DNA of 64,000 bases from Acidimicrobiia bacterium (GTDB taxonomy: Bacteria > Actinomycetota > Acidimicrobiia > Acidimicrobiales > Aldehydirespiratoraceae). Location: contig JAJEJB010000056.1 of NCBI GenBank assembly GCA_022828135.1, positions 122,747 to 186,746 on the forward strand, in the 5' to 3' direction. Below are positions 1 through 9,046 of the stretch, in pieces (the first letter of the stretch is position 1; each line of letters starts with the position of its first letter). The translations under genes were made by a program, and so were the position numbers. The notes beneath the pieces are model-generated. The model was not told the origin of the DNA, did not search any database, and was given only the letters and a program-made list of their open reading frames with translations.

Positions 1-556
1 AGTCCCGGATCGTGCCGGGAAGGTCTTCGGGTGCCGGCGGTACGAACGTCGCAGACTCCAGGGTGCAGCCAGCTGAGCCGATCCAATTCTGGGTCCTGCG
101 GAACTCTCCCGGGTCGCGCTCCTGGCCCCGCACACCCTCCATCAACTCGCCGTGGACCCTGCGGATCAGGCGGCCCGACAGCGGCAACTCATCGAGGAGG
201 CGAAGTCCCAGGCGCATAGCCCGCACGTAGTTGACCGTCTCGGCGATGTCATCAGGCGGTGTAGCCACTCTGGCCTCCACCTCGTGGGCCAGCACATCGT
301 CGAGACTCGACTGGGTGCCCTCAATCTGGGAGCTGAGCACCGCCTCGCGGCGAACATACGACGCCACGAACAGATCGGGGTTCGGCAAGGTGCCCGCCAT
401 CCCGTCGAGTCGGCCCACCGCGGCGGCGGCGTCCGTCAGCAACCCGAGCAGACCGGCGTCCCACTGCAGCGGCGGGTCGGGAGGCAGCGGCTTCGGCATG
501 AACGCCTCGTATCCGGTCAGCTGTCGACGGAACTGCCCGGCTCGCATGCTGGCCAT
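1..556 (-). CDS. Fic family protein, N-terminal part (cut by window edge)
   Basis: The reading frame is open from an ATG at 556 to the window edge, about 185 codons with no stop. It shows the Fic N-terminal helical domain. Around residues 70-90 lies the signature SSQIEGTQSSLDDVL, in which the Glu-containing inhibitory-type motif of Fic_N proteins is recognisable. It continues with ETVNYVRAM and an LSGRLIRRIHGELM stretch typical of the region before the catalytic HPFxxGNGR loop, which would lie beyond the window. Fic proteins transfer AMP or other nucleotide moieties to target proteins; many are regulators or toxin-like. The family is clear, but activity cannot be judged without the missing C-terminal half. 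It is divergent from the cystathionine beta-synthase gene across an AT-rich gap. Confidence 0.85.
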   Translation of the reverse strand, partial: MASMRAGQFRRQLTGYEAFMPKPLPPDPPLQWDAGLLGLLTDAAAAVGRLDGMAGTLPNPDLFVASYVRREAVLSSQIEGTQSSLDDVLAHEVEARVATPPDDIAETVNYVRAMRLGLRLLDELPLSGRLIRRVHGELMEGVRGQERDPGEFRRTQNWIGSAGCTLESATFVPPAPEDLPGTIRD

Positions 557-863
557 TTGTGCCTCCTTGTTCGCTCGCTGAAATATCGAGCCCGATTTCG
601 GACAATTATTATAATAAACAGCCGAATACTAAAACAACAGTGCAGTCGTGGTGCACTTCTTTGAACAGCTCAAATAGCGGTAGCAGGGTCCAAATCTTAT
701 TCTGACAGATAACTGATTACTAAAATAAGCGCCCAGAACCCGAACTGGTATTTTGGCCGCTCAAATAACGGCACCAATAGTGACAGCTTGTTCTACTGAA
801 GGCTAGTTGACTGGAATAACACGCTAGCCGGAGACGGGGCATGGGCCCGGTAGCCTGCCGGGC
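557..863. promoter_or_regulatory. AT-rich divergent intergenic region
   Basis: About 300 bases between two divergent genes. It is clearly richer in A+T than everything around it (for example ATTATTATAATAAA near 605-618) and has no credible open reading frame. It must hold the promoters of both neighbours, but no single -35/-10 pair stands out. A 13-base near-repeat, GCTCAAATAGCGG at 668-680 and GCTCAAATAACGG at 759-771, could be a paired protein-binding site. That is only a suggestion. Confidence 0.4.
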
Positions 864-2255
864 GTGGAGGTCGCCGACTCGGTCCTCGACCTCGTGGGGA
901 ACACGCCGCTGGTGAGGATGCGGCGGGCGATTCCCGAGGCTGGCTGCGACGTGCTGGCCAAGCTCGAGATGCTCAACCCCGGCGGCAGCGTCAAGGACCG
1001 CATCGCCATCGCGATGATCGACGGGGCAGAGTGCGACGGGCTGCTCAAGCCGGGCGGAACGATCATCGAACCCACGTCGGGCAACACCGGTGTCGGCCTG
1101 GCCATGGTCGGGGCCCAGCGGGGCTACCGGTGCGTCTTCGTGATGACCGACAAGGTGAGCCCCGAGAAGGTGCAGCTGCTACGGGCCTACGGCGCCGAGG
1201 TGGTGGTGTGCCCGGTGGCGGTGGCTCCCGAGGACCCCGACTCCTACTACTCCACCGCTGAGCGGCTCATGGCCTCCACGCCGGGCGCCTACCAGCCCAA
1301 CCAGTACTTCAACCAGGAGAACCCCCTCGCGCACGAGAAGACGACCGGACCCGAACTCTGGCGCCAGACTGATGGCCGCATCACCCATTTCGTGGCGGGA
1401 CCGGGCACCGGGGGCACCATCAGCGGGGTAGGCCGCTACCTCAAGCGGCAGAACCCGTCGGTGCAGATCATCGCGGCCGACCCGGAGGGCTCCGTGTTCA
1501 GCGGCGGGTCCGGCCGGCCCTACCTGGTGGAGGGCATCGGCGAGGACTTCTGGCCCGAGACCTACCACCCCGAAGTGGTGGACCGTGTGATCGCCGTGTC
1601 CGACCAGGCCTCCTTCGACATGGCCCGCCTGGTCTCCCACCGCGAGGGCCTCCTCATTGGAGGCTCGGGAGGAACCGCAGTGTGCGCGGCCGCCGAGGTG
1701 GCCCGGGACTGCGGACCCGACGACGTGGTGGTGATGCTGCTGCCCGACTCGGGCCGCGGCTACCTGTCTAAGGTGTTCAACGACGACTGGATGGCGTCGC
1801 ACGGGTTCCTGATCGGCGAGCACCCCTGCGTGAAGGACGTGCTGGACGCCAAGGAGGGTGCGCTGCCGCCGCTGGTATACGTCAATCCCGACGACCCCGT
1901 GAGCCTGGCCGTAACCCACATGCGCGACAACGGGCTGAGCCAGCTTCCGGTGGCCAAGGGCGAGATGCCGCTGGCCGCGGCCGAGGTGATGGGATCGGTC
2001 CACGAATTGCAGCTCATGGCTCTGGCCTTCAACGGGGACCTGCTCGGCCGGCCGGTGGAGAGCGTGATGAGCAGGCCCCTGGAGCAGATCGGCATCGGTG
2101 AGCCGGTGGCCCTGGCGGTGACGAAGCTGGAGCGGTCGCCGGCGCTGCTCGTTCTCGATGGCGGCCGGCCCAGGGCGGTGGTCTCCAGCACCGATGTGCT
2201 CAGCTACCTGTCGTCCATCTCGGGCGACGCTCTCGCTGACGGGGTGCGCCTGTGA
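864..2255 (+). CDS. cbs: Cystathionine beta-synthase (PLP enzyme with CBS domains)
   Basis: Joins L-serine and homocysteine to cystathionine, the first step of reverse transsulfuration, in the cytoplasm. The 463-residue protein begins with the fold-type II PLP domain. NTPLVRM is near residue 13, the PLP lysine is K44 in GGSVKDR, the TSGNTGVGLA substrate loop follows at about residue 75, and the glycine-rich phosphate loop GPGTGGTISG is near residue 180. The last ~130 residues form a CBS (Bateman) pair with MSRPLEQIGI-type repeats, as in actinobacterial Cbs of about 460 residues. The start is a GTG at 864. The stop overlaps the next gene by 4 nt (GTGA), so the two are translationally coupled. 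O-acetylserine sulfhydrylase is a relative, but the length and C-terminal CBS pair favour Cbs. Confidence 0.9.
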   Translation: MEVADSVLDLVGNTPLVRMRRAIPEAGCDVLAKLEMLNPGGSVKDRIAIAMIDGAECDGLLKPGGTIIEPTSGNTGVGLAMVGAQRGYRCVFVMTDKVSPEKVQLLRAYGAEVVVCPVAVAPEDPDSYYSTAERLMASTPGAYQPNQYFNQENPLAHEKTTGPELWRQTDGRITHFVAGPGTGGTISGVGRYLKRQNPSVQIIAADPEGSVFSGGSGRPYLVEGIGEDFWPETYHPEVVDRVIAVSDQASFDMARLVSHREGLLIGGSGGTAVCAAAEVARDCGPDDVVVMLLPDSGRGYLSKVFNDDWMASHGFLIGEHPCVKDVLDAKEGALPPLVYVNPDDPVSLAVTHMRDNGLSQLPVAKGEMPLAAAEVMGSVHELQLMALAFNGDLLGRPVESVMSRPLEQIGIGEPVALAVTKLERSPALLVLDGGRPRAVVSSTDVLSYLSSISGDALADGVRL

Positions 2256-3400
2256 GCGGCCGCGAGGATGCCTGGGGTTTCGAGACCAGGGCCGTCCATG
2301 TCGGCCAGGAGCCCGACGAGACCACGGGCGCCATCACCGTGCCCATCCATCTGGCCACCACTTTCGTCCAACCCGCTCCGGGCCAGCACCGGGGCTACGA
2401 GTACTCCCGCACCTCCAACCCGACCCGGGCCGCGCTGGAGCGCAGCGTGGCCGGCCTGGAGGGGGCCCGCCACGGTTTCGCGTTCGCCAGCGGCATGGCC
2501 GCCGAGGATGCGCTGGTCGGCCTGCTGCGCCCCGGCGATCACGTTGTGCTCGGTCTCGACGCCTACGGGGGAACGTTCCGGCTGATCGCCCGGGTCTACG
2601 GCGAGCGGGGCATCACATGGTCTGCGGCGGACCTCACCGACCCCGAGGCCTTGGCCGACGCGCTGCGGCCCGAGACCCGGCAGGTGTGGGTCGAGACGCC
2701 GACCAACCCCATGCTGGCCGTGGTCGACATCGCCGCCGTGGCTGAGACGGCCCGGGCCGCGGGAGCCATGTTGATCGTGGACAACACCTTCGCCACTCCC
2801 TACCTGCAGAATCCGCTGGCGTTGGGCGCCAGTGTCGTGGTCCACTCCAGTACCAAGTACTTGGGCGGCCACTCCGACGTGGTCGGCGGATTCGTCGCCG
2901 TGAACGACGATCAGATGGCCGCACAGATGGCCTTCGTCCAGAACGCGGCGGGTGCGGTGCCCAGTCCGTTCGACTGCTACCTGCTGCTGCGGGGCATCAA
3001 GACCCTGGGCGTCCGCATGGACCGCCACTGCGCCAACGCACAGGCGGTGGCCGAGTACCTGACCAACCACCCCAAGGTCGCCCGCGTGCTGTACCCGGGC
3101 CTCGCGGACCATCCGGGCCATGACTTGGCGGCGCGCCAGATGCACGGCTTCGGAGGGATGGTGTCGTGCATCCTGACCGGCGGTGAGGATGCGGCCGTAG
3201 ACACGGTCAGCTCCACCCGGGTCTTTCGACTGGCCGAGTCGCTGGGCGCGGTGGAGTCGCTCATCGAGCAGCCGTCCACCATGACCCACCTATCCGTGGC
3301 CGACTCTCCCCTGGCCGTCGATCCCGGCCTGATCCGCCTGTCCGTCGGCATCGAGACCATCGACGACCTTCTCGCCGACCTCGACCAGGCTCTGGCCTAG
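2252..3400 (+). CDS. Cystathionine gamma-synthase / gamma-lyase family enzyme
   Basis: A 382-residue Cys/Met-metabolism PLP enzyme (fold type I). The internal lysine is visible in SSTKYLGGHSDVVGG. The N-terminal ETRAVHVGQEPD and TYSRTSNPT-like (YEYSRTSNPTR) motifs are standard for the family, as is the C-terminal SVGIETIDDLLADL. Its 4-nt overlap with the cystathionine beta-synthase gene argues for the lyase direction: cystathionine to cysteine plus 2-oxobutyrate and ammonia, completing homocysteine-to-cysteine conversion. Sequence alone does not separate gamma-lyase from gamma-synthase (metB), so no symbol is given. It ends convergently 15 nt from the guaA stop. Confidence 0.88.
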   Translation: MSGREDAWGFETRAVHVGQEPDETTGAITVPIHLATTFVQPAPGQHRGYEYSRTSNPTRAALERSVAGLEGARHGFAFASGMAAEDALVGLLRPGDHVVLGLDAYGGTFRLIARVYGERGITWSAADLTDPEALADALRPETRQVWVETPTNPMLAVVDIAAVAETARAAGAMLIVDNTFATPYLQNPLALGASVVVHSSTKYLGGHSDVVGGFVAVNDDQMAAQMAFVQNAAGAVPSPFDCYLLLRGIKTLGVRMDRHCANAQAVAEYLTNHPKVARVLYPGLADHPGHDLAARQMHGFGGMVSCILTGGEDAAVDTVSSTRVFRLAESLGAVESLIEQPSTMTHLSVADSPLAVDPGLIRLSVGIETIDDLLADLDQALA

Positions 3401-3414
3401 CCCTTAGGCCCGCG

Positions 3415-4980
3415 TCACTCCCACTCGATGGTGGCGGGCGGCTTGGAAGTGATGTCGTAGACCACCCGGTTGACTCCGGGGACCTCGGCGATGACCCGGC
3501 TGCTCATGGCCTCGAGCACATCGTGAGGCAGGCGGGCCCAGTCGGCGGTCATGGCATCGGAACTGGTGACCGCCCGGATCACCACCGGCCGGCCGTAGGT
3601 GCGCTCGTCGCCCATGACGCCGACCGTGCGGATGTCGGGCAGCACCGCGAAGGACTGCCAGATCTCCCGCTCCAGGCCCGCGGCCCGCAACTCCGAGCGC
3701 ACGATGGCGTCGGCGTGGCGAAGAGTGTGGGCCGCCTCGGGGGTCACCTCCCCGATGATGCGAACGGCCAGGCCCGGACCGGGGAAGGGCTGGCGGTGCA
3801 CGATCTCGGAGGGCAGACCCAACTCGGCTCCCACGGCCCGCACCTCGTCCTTGAACAGCGCCCGCAGCGGCTCCACCAGCTCGAAGTCCAGGTCGTCGGG
3901 CAGTCCGCCCACGTTGTGATGGCTCTTGATGGTGGACGAGTGGGTGGTGGCGCCCGACTCGATCACGTCGGGATACAGCGTCCCCTGCACCAGGAATGCA
4001 GCGTCGGGAACCCGGTTGCGGGCTCGCTCGAAGGCCCGGATGAACTGCTCGCCGACGACCTTTCGCTTGGCCTCGGGCTCGGTGACGCCTTCCAGCGCGG
4101 AGAAGAACTCGGTGGCCGCGTCGAGGCGGACGAGATCCACTCCGAAGTGACGGCCGAAGGTCTCCTCCACCTGGTCGGCCTCGCCCTCGCGCAGCAGACC
4201 GGTGTCGACCAGCACGCACGTCAACCGGGCGCCGATGGCCCTGTGCACCAGCGCGGCCGCCACCGCGGAGTCCACGCCGCCCGACAGGCCGCAGATGGCG
4301 CGGCCATGGCCGACCTGGTTCTGGACGGAGGTCAATGCGGCGTCGATGATCGAGTGCATCGACCAGCTCGGACCGGCGCCGCACGCCTGCCGCAGGAAGC
4401 GCTCCATCACGTCGTGGCCGTGTGCGGTGTGCTCGACCTCGGGATGGAACTGCACCCCGAACAGTCCCCGCTCGGGGTTCTCGAACGCGGCTACGGGCGA
4501 AGCCTCGGTGGCCGCGGTGACCTTGGCGCCCGGCGGCGGCTCGGCAATGGCATCGAAGTGGCTCATCCACACCGGCTGGGGTGAGGGCAGTCCGGCCAGC
4601 AGGACGCCGCCGTCGCCGGCCACCGTCATCGCGGCCCGGCCGTACTCGCCCCGCTCGTTGGGGCCGACCGAGCCGCCCAACTGCTCGGCTATCAGCTGGG
4701 CCCCGTAGCAGATGCCGAGGATCGGCACGCCGAGGTCGTAGACGGCGGGGTCGAGGGTCGGTGCGCCCTCGACGTGCACCGAGGCCGGTCCGCCGCTGAG
4801 GATCACGCCGGCGGGCCGGCGGGCCGCGATCTCGGCCGCGGTGACCGCCGCGGGCACGATCTCGCTGTAAACCTCGCATTCGCGCACCCGCCGGGCGATG
4901 AGCTGCGCGTACTGGGCCCCGAAGTCCACCACCAAGACGGTGTCGAAGGCACCGCCCGCGCCCGGCGCGGCCCCGATCAC
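3415..4980 (-). CDS. guaA: GMP synthase (glutamine-hydrolysing)
   Basis: Converts XMP, glutamine and ATP to GMP. With a GTG start at 4980 the product is 521 residues, the usual GuaA length. The N-terminal class I glutamine amidotransferase has its nucleophile C91 in GICYGAQ and the His/Glu pair in FHPEVEHT. The ATP-pyrophosphatase domain carries the P-loop [11 protein letters not shown]. The dimerisation domain has [11 protein letters not shown] and ends [11 protein letters not shown], as GuaA proteins do. The chosen GTG overlaps the guaB3 stop as GTGA. A longer open frame reaches 5262 but would overlap guaB3 heavily and lacks family similarity. It is the second gene of a guaB3-guaA unit. Confidence 0.95.
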   Translation of the reverse strand: MIGAAPGAGGAFDTVLVVDFGAQYAQLIARRVRECEVYSEIVPAAVTAAEIAARRPAGVILSGGPASVHVEGAPTLDPAVYDLGVPILGICYGAQLIAEQLGGSVGPNERGEYGRAAMTVAGDGGVLLAGLPSPQPVWMSHFDAIAEPPPGAKVTAATEASPVAAFENPERGLFGVQFHPEVEHTAHGHDVMERFLRQACGAGPSWSMHSIIDAALTSVQNQVGHGRAICGLSGGVDSAVAAALVHRAIGARLTCVLVDTGLLREGEADQVEETFGRHFGVDLVRLDAATEFFSALEGVTEPEAKRKVVGEQFIRAFERARNRVPDAAFLVQGTLYPDVIESGATTHSSTIKSHHNVGGLPDDLDFELVEPLRALFKDEVRAVGAELGLPSEIVHRQPFPGPGLAVRIIGEVTPEAAHTLRHADAIVRSELRAAGLEREIWQSFAVLPDIRTVGVMGDERTYGRPVVIRAVTSSDAMTADWARLPHDVLEAMSSRVIAEVPGVNRVVYDITSKPPATIEWE

Positions 4981-6086
4981 GGCGAGACTATGGCGACGGC
5001 GGCCCGCTGGAAGTCCTTCACGTCGGTGTAGCCGCACTTGGCCATGGAGGTGCGCAGCCCACCCATCAGGTTGGTGGTGCCGTCGGGGCCGAGAGCGGGG
5101 CCGTGGAGGACCTCCGCCAGCGTGCCCCGCGGCTCCACGCCGGTGATGCGTCCCCGGGGCAGCGTCGCATGGCCCGCCGACAGATCCCAGTGCCGGCCCG
5201 GGCACGGCGAGTCCGACGCTGACGCCAGCGGGAGACCGACCATGGCCGCGTCGGCGCCGCACACGATCGCCTTGGCGATGTCGCCCGCGGTGCGCATCGT
5301 GCCGTCGGCGATCACGTGGCAGTACACGCCGGTCTCGTCGAGGTGGCGCATGCGGGCCGCCCGAGCATCGGCGATGGCTGTGGCCTGCGGAGCGTCTAGG
5401 CCGAGCACGTGGCGGGTGGTTCCCATGTGTCCCGAGCCCGCCCCCACCAGCACGCCGGCCGCGCCGGTGCGCATCAGGTGCAGGGCTGCCTGGTAGCTCA
5501 CGCAGCCCCCGACGATGACCGGTGTCTGCATGCGCCGGATGAACGTCTTGAGGTTGAGCGGGTCGCCCGCCGACGAGACGTGTTCGGCCGAGACGATCGT
5601 GCCTGAGATCACCAGCAGATTGATGTCGGCGGCGATGGCGTGGGGCGCGAGCTTCTCGGCCCGCTGGGGCCGCACCCGACCGGCGGTGCGCACCCCGGCC
5701 TCCGCGATCTCGGCGATGCGGGCGGCCACCAAGTCCGGCTGGACGGGCCGGGCGTACAGCTCGCGCAGGCGGGCTGTGGCCGCGTCCAACGGCGCGGTGG
5801 ACAGCTCGGCCAGATCGGCCGCGGGGTCCTCGCAGCGGGTCCAGATGCCTTCCAGGTCGAGCACCCCGACTCCCCCGAGTTCTCCCATCCGCACGGCGGT
5901 GGCCGGGCTGGTCACGCTGTCGGTGGAGGCCGACAGGACCGGGATGTCGAAGCGGTAGGCGTCGATCTGCCAGGAGATGTCCACGTCCTCAAGGTCGCGG
6001 GTGCGCCGGCTGGGGATGATGGCGATCTCGTCCAGCCGGTAGGCGCGACGACCGGACTTGCCCAGTCCTATATCGACTTCAGCCAT
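4977..6086 (-). CDS. guaB3: GuaB3 family IMP dehydrogenase-related protein
   Basis: A 369-residue TIM-barrel protein of the IMPDH/GMP reductase family without the CBS insert of classical GuaB. It starts [14 protein letters not shown] and has [11 protein letters not shown] and [12 protein letters not shown], matching the actinobacterial GuaB3 group that sits beside guaA. The loop that carries the catalytic Cys in true IMPDH (consensus GxCTTR) reads GSGHMGTTR here, so the nucleophile is absent. As I recall, the mycobacterial GuaB3 also lacks it. Its precise reaction is therefore uncertain; a role in guanine nucleotide balance is inferred from the 4-nt overlap with guaA. Translation starts at ATG 6086 behind an AGGTGGG-like Shine-Dalgarno. 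Confidence 0.88.
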   Translation of the reverse strand: MAEVDIGLGKSGRRAYRLDEIAIIPSRRTRDLEDVDISWQIDAYRFDIPVLSASTDSVTSPATAVRMGELGGVGVLDLEGIWTRCEDPAADLAELSTAPLDAATARLRELYARPVQPDLVAARIAEIAEAGVRTAGRVRPQRAEKLAPHAIAADINLLVISGTIVSAEHVSSAGDPLNLKTFIRRMQTPVIVGGCVSYQAALHLMRTGAAGVLVGAGSGHMGTTRHVLGLDAPQATAIADARAARMRHLDETGVYCHVIADGTMRTAGDIAKAIVCGADAAMVGLPLASASDSPCPGRHWDLSAGHATLPRGRITGVEPRGTLAEVLHGPALGPDGTTNLMGGLRTSMAKCGYTDVKDFQRAAVAIVSP

Positions 6087-6180
6087 CGAAGCCCACCTGG
6101 CACTGCGACCTTCGTGCGGGTTCGCTCGTAGGGCTGGGCACCAAGAAACAGAGGCGCCGGAAGCCGGGCACCGGACGAGC

Positions 6181-6900
6181 CTACCCGGCATCGGCTCCCA
6201 CGGTGGCGACCGACAGGAGCCGGCGCAGCACAGCTGCGGTCGCCCCCCAGACAGTGTCGCCGTGGAGTTCGAAGAACGTCATAGTGCGCTCGCCTCCGAA
6301 GGTTGCATCCAGCGACCAGATCTCCTCCCGCCAGGTTTCGGGGTCGGTCAGCTCGGCCAGAGAGACGTGCAGCACCTGCTCCACCTCGACCGGGTCGGGA
6401 ACCAGGTCGGGGCGTCGGGCTGCGGTTGCCACGAACGGGCACACCAGCGACCGGGATCCGACGGTGACGAAACTGTCGAGCCGGCCGATCCGAGACACAC
6501 TGCCGGGGTCCAGCCCGATTTCCTCAGTCGCCTCCCGCAGCGCGGTGGCCCACAAGTCGGCATCGCCCGGCTCCCGCCTGCCGCCGGGAAAGGAGACTTC
6601 ACCGGCGTGGTGCCGGAGGTGCCAGGAGCGCCGGGTGAGCACCACCCACGGCTCGCCCTCATGCTCGTAGAGCAGCACCAGCACGCCTGATGGCGCCGAC
6701 CCGGGTGGCACTGTCGCCGGCGAGGGGACGAACCCGGGCGCAGCCGAGTCGACCGCCTGCAGCACCCGTCCCAGACCGGGGCGGCGTCGGCTCTCCGGGA
6801 GTTCGGCCCATGGTGCCGGCCCGCCCAAGCGGACGTTCGGCGGGCGGGGGATGTGCTGGGATCCGCCCCTGCCGGCGGGGGCCGGCGGCGGGTCGAACAC
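6181..6900 (-). CDS. Nudix hydrolase, CoA pyrophosphatase type
   Basis: A Nudix protein of about 239 residues. The upstream signature of the CoA-pyrophosphatase (UPF0035/NudL) group is present as LTRRSWHLRHHAGEVSFPGG, directly joined to the Nudix box GGRREPGDADLW...REATEEIGL with its metal-binding REATEE. It probably hydrolyses CoA or related nucleotide diphosphates to 4'-phosphopantetheine and 3',5'-ADP. The N-terminus before about residue 25 is proline/glycine rich and unconserved. GTG 6900 is my choice because a longer frame (to 7044) would overlap the small gene upstream; CTG 6930 abutting that gene's stop is another option. Confidence 0.75.
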   Translation of the reverse strand: MFDPPPAPAGRGGSQHIPRPPNVRLGGPAPWAELPESRRRPGLGRVLQAVDSAAPGFVPSPATVPPGSAPSGVLVLLYEHEGEPWVVLTRRSWHLRHHAGEVSFPGGRREPGDADLWATALREATEEIGLDPGSVSRIGRLDSFVTVGSRSLVCPFVATAARRPDLVPDPVEVEQVLHVSLAELTDPETWREEIWSLDATFGGERTMTFFELHGDTVWGATAAVLRRLLSVATVGADAG

Positions 6901-6926
6901 CGCCGCGGTCGATGCAGTCGAGTCGG

Positions 6927-7094
6927 TCAGGACCCTTCCCCGTCGCCGGCTGCGGCCGCGGCCAGGCCCTCGAGAAGCTCCCGCAGCCCTCCGGTCTTGA
7001 GGTCGCTCATCACCCGGCCGGGCGGCGTCTCGCCCCGCTCCCACTCTTCCCAGTGGTCCAGCAGCTTGCGCGGGTCCGGGGCCGGCCGATCCAT
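6927..7094 (-). CDS. Small conserved-type protein, 55 aa, upstream of Nudix gene
   Basis: A short frame from ATG 7094 to TGA 6927-6929, encoding 55 residues with LLDHWEEWERGETPPGR and SDLKTGGLRELLEGL. The amphipathic, acidic character and the tight spacing before the Nudix gene suggest a real, co-transcribed gene. I recall similar short proteins in other actinobacteria but cannot name a family. Function unknown. It has no membrane segment and no zinc motif. Confidence 0.6.
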   Translation of the reverse strand: MDRPAPDPRKLLDHWEEWERGETPPGRVMSDLKTGGLRELLEGLAAAAAGDGEGS

Positions 7095-7131
7095 CTGAGT
7101 GAGGCTACCGAGGCCGCCGGGTACCGCCCCT

Positions 7132-8604
7132 CTAGCGTGTGATCATCAAGGTGTAGGACCCGGTGCCGTAGCCCCCGACCTCCACATAGAGCGGACCCGT
7201 GCTCGCAGCCCGCCAGTACAGGCGAGGCGCCAGCAAGCCCCCAGAGTCGTCGTCATAGTCCAGCTGGAAACCGTCCGGGTCATACAGCGTGACCGTCGGA
7301 TCCTCCAACGTCCCCGGCCACACGCCCAGCTCGTAGAACTCGTCCTCCACGGCATCGAACACAAAGAAGTCGACATCGCCGCCATAATCCAGCACTCCGT
7401 CGACAGCCGCGCCTATCTCGACCTCAGTTGCTCCCGCCAACGAATCGGCATGATTGTCATCAACATCGGCAATGGCCCCGGTCAGGGAGTACGAGCCGCT
7501 GCCGTAGCCCCCGACCTCGACATAGAGCGGACCTGAGCCGTCCGCGTCATATAGCGCCAGCGTCGGATCATCCAACGTCCCCGGCGACACCCTCATCTCG
7601 TAGAACTCGCCCCCCGCGGCCTCGAACACGAAGACCTCGGTGTCGTCGGCAGAGTCCAGGGTGCCCTCGAGCGGCTCGCCGACCGCTACCGGCGTCGCCC
7701 CCTCGATCGAGAACTCCCCCGGTGAGAACGCCCCTGGGGCCAGCGACAGCTCGCCTTCGGCTAGCTCGGGCAGGCAGGCGAGCAGGCCGAAGGAGAGCGA
7801 GAAGAGCGCCTCAAAGGCTGCTTCCGCGTCATCCTCCGAGCCGTCCAGCCCGTCCCAGTCCACCTCGGCCAGCAACTCCCGCGCGCAGGTCCTCTGGTCC
7901 TCGTCCAGCTCGTCGAAGCCCACCCCCGTCTCCTGGAGGAACAGCGAGATGAGTCCATCCGGGACGCAGGCCGCCAGGCTGCCCAGGAACGCCAGGCCGG
8001 CTGCGGCATCGTCGGCGGACTCGCCCGTCGACTGCACCAGAGCGACCAGGTCGATGCGGGCCAACCAGTCCCGAATACAGGCCCTCTCGGCGTCGCTGAC
8101 CGCCGCTCCCAGCTCCGGCTCGATCGCGGCGACCATGGAGGTGAGGAATATCTCGTCGGCCGTGCCGGCAGCCAGGCACGCGAACATCGAGGCGTCCTCG
8201 GCCGTCGGGAAGTCGTTGGAGAAGAGACGCCGGCTCATGGCCGACTCGCGCCCCGCCTCGTCCAGCCCCGCCTCGTCGAGCACGCCACGGATGCAGGACT
8301 TCTCGGACGCGCTCAGACGGTCCAGGATCTCAGACCAACTGGGCTCGCCGGGAAAGTCGGCGGCGGCCTCCTCGGCGCCGTTCGATGTCTCCGGGCCGGG
8401 ACTCTCAGCAGTGCTCGCAGCGGTGGTGGTTGGCGGCGTGTCAGCTGATGCAGCCCCAGTCGCCAGAGTGGTCGTCGTCTCGGTGGCGGGCGGGGCCATC
8501 GGGTCGTCATCGCCGCAGGCCGAAACCACGAGAGCGAGGGCTAGGGCTGTTCCGACGACGCGCCCTCGGGCGACACGACGGCGCGTGCGGCAGGAACCGG
8601 ACAT
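7132..8604 (-). CDS. Secreted lipoprotein with two pre-peptidase-like C-terminal repeats
   Basis: The 490-residue product starts at ATG 8604, preceded by GAGGAGGTCGTG; an in-frame ATG at 8631 lacks such a site. An Arg-rich n-region and hydrophobic core end in the lipobox VSAC, with lipid-carrying C30, followed by a Thr/Ala/Pro-rich linker to about residue 90. Residues ~95-310 are helical with regularly spaced single cysteines (CIRGVL, CLAAG, CIRDWL, CARELL). The C-terminus holds two beta-rich repeats of the pre-peptidase C-terminal type, each with EFYEL/M...PGTL(D/E)DPT and GPLYVEVGGYG. The first repeat lacks about 20 residues present in the second. It is probably a cell-surface carbohydrate- or protein-binding lipoprotein; no catalytic domain is seen. 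Confidence 0.75.
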   Translation of the reverse strand: MSGSCRTRRRVARGRVVGTALALALVVSACGDDDPMAPPATETTTTLATGAASADTPPTTTAASTAESPGPETSNGAEEAAADFPGEPSWSEILDRLSASEKSCIRGVLDEAGLDEAGRESAMSRRLFSNDFPTAEDASMFACLAAGTADEIFLTSMVAAIEPELGAAVSDAERACIRDWLARIDLVALVQSTGESADDAAAGLAFLGSLAACVPDGLISLFLQETGVGFDELDEDQRTCARELLAEVDWDGLDGSEDDAEAAFEALFSLSFGLLACLPELAEGELSLAPGAFSPGEFSIEGATPVAVGEPLEGTLDSADDTEVFVFEAAGGEFYEMRVSPGTLDDPTLALYDADGSGPLYVEVGGYGSGSYSLTGAIADVDDNHADSLAGATEVEIGAAVDGVLDYGGDVDFFVFDAVEDEFYELGVWPGTLEDPTVTLYDPDGFQLDYDDDSGGLLAPRLYWRAASTGPLYVEVGGYGTGSYTLMITR

Positions 8605-8734
8605 CACGACCTCCTCAGGCAGGTTCTGCACGGTATCTGGCAGGTCGGGCCCGGGCGTTGTTCAATGCTCATCCACCTGCACCTGTCAATCAGCCCGCTC
8701 GCCTGGCTGGCAGCGGGTTGCGCCCGAGCCGGAC

Positions 8735-8753
8735 TGCTTACATAATGTAAGCA
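8735..8753. promoter_or_regulatory. Palindromic operator of the vapBC operon
   Basis: A perfect inverted repeat, TGCTTACAT-A-ATGTAAGCA, with 9-nt arms and a 1-nt centre. Its last base is the A of the antitoxin ATG, and it lies just where the promoter -10 (TACATAAT-like) would be. FitA/VapB-type ribbon-helix-helix antitoxins bind such palindromes to repress their own operon, so autoregulation is the natural reading. The binding itself is inferred. Confidence 0.75.
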
Positions 8754-9046
8754 TGCCGAATGTGATGGTGCGGGATCTGCCCGCCGACGTTCACCGGACA
8801 CTGGTCAAGCGAGCCGAGGCCGCAGGAACCTCGTTGCAGAAGTACCTGTCGAGCGAACTGGCACGGCTAGCCCGAACGCCAACCATCGATGAGGTCATCG
8901 CTCGGATCGAGCAGGACTCCGGCGGCCGCGTCGGATTCGCACCGGCGGTCGCCGATCTCGACGAGATCAGAGCCGAACGCGACCAGGTCCTGGTTGAGAG
9001 ATTCGAGATGTTGGCTGCACGCGACGACAGCGGACCACAGCACTGA
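8753..9046 (+). CDS. Antitoxin, FitA/VapB-like ribbon-helix-helix
   Basis: 97 residues. The N-terminal ~40 form a ribbon-helix-helix DNA-binding domain (VMVRDLPADVHRTL, AAGTSLQKYLSSEL) and the C-terminal half is acidic and helical, suited to masking a PIN toxin. It begins at the ATG embedded in the palindrome at 8735-8753, so the mRNA may be leaderless or have a very short leader. The downstream toxin frame overlaps its stop codon. Role: binds and inhibits the VapC RNase and represses the operon. Confidence 0.85.
   Translation: MPNVMVRDLPADVHRTLVKRAEAAGTSLQKYLSSELARLARTPTIDEVIARIEQDSGGRVGFAPAVADLDEIRAERDQVLVERFEMLAARDDSGPQH

Noticed and set aside
557..863. Riboswitch (for example SAM or cobalamin type) upstream of cystathionine beta-synthase
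   Set aside because: The AT-rich gap lacks the conserved cores I would recognise (no SAM-I kink-turn/P1 pattern, no B12 box). Covariance-model search would settle it.
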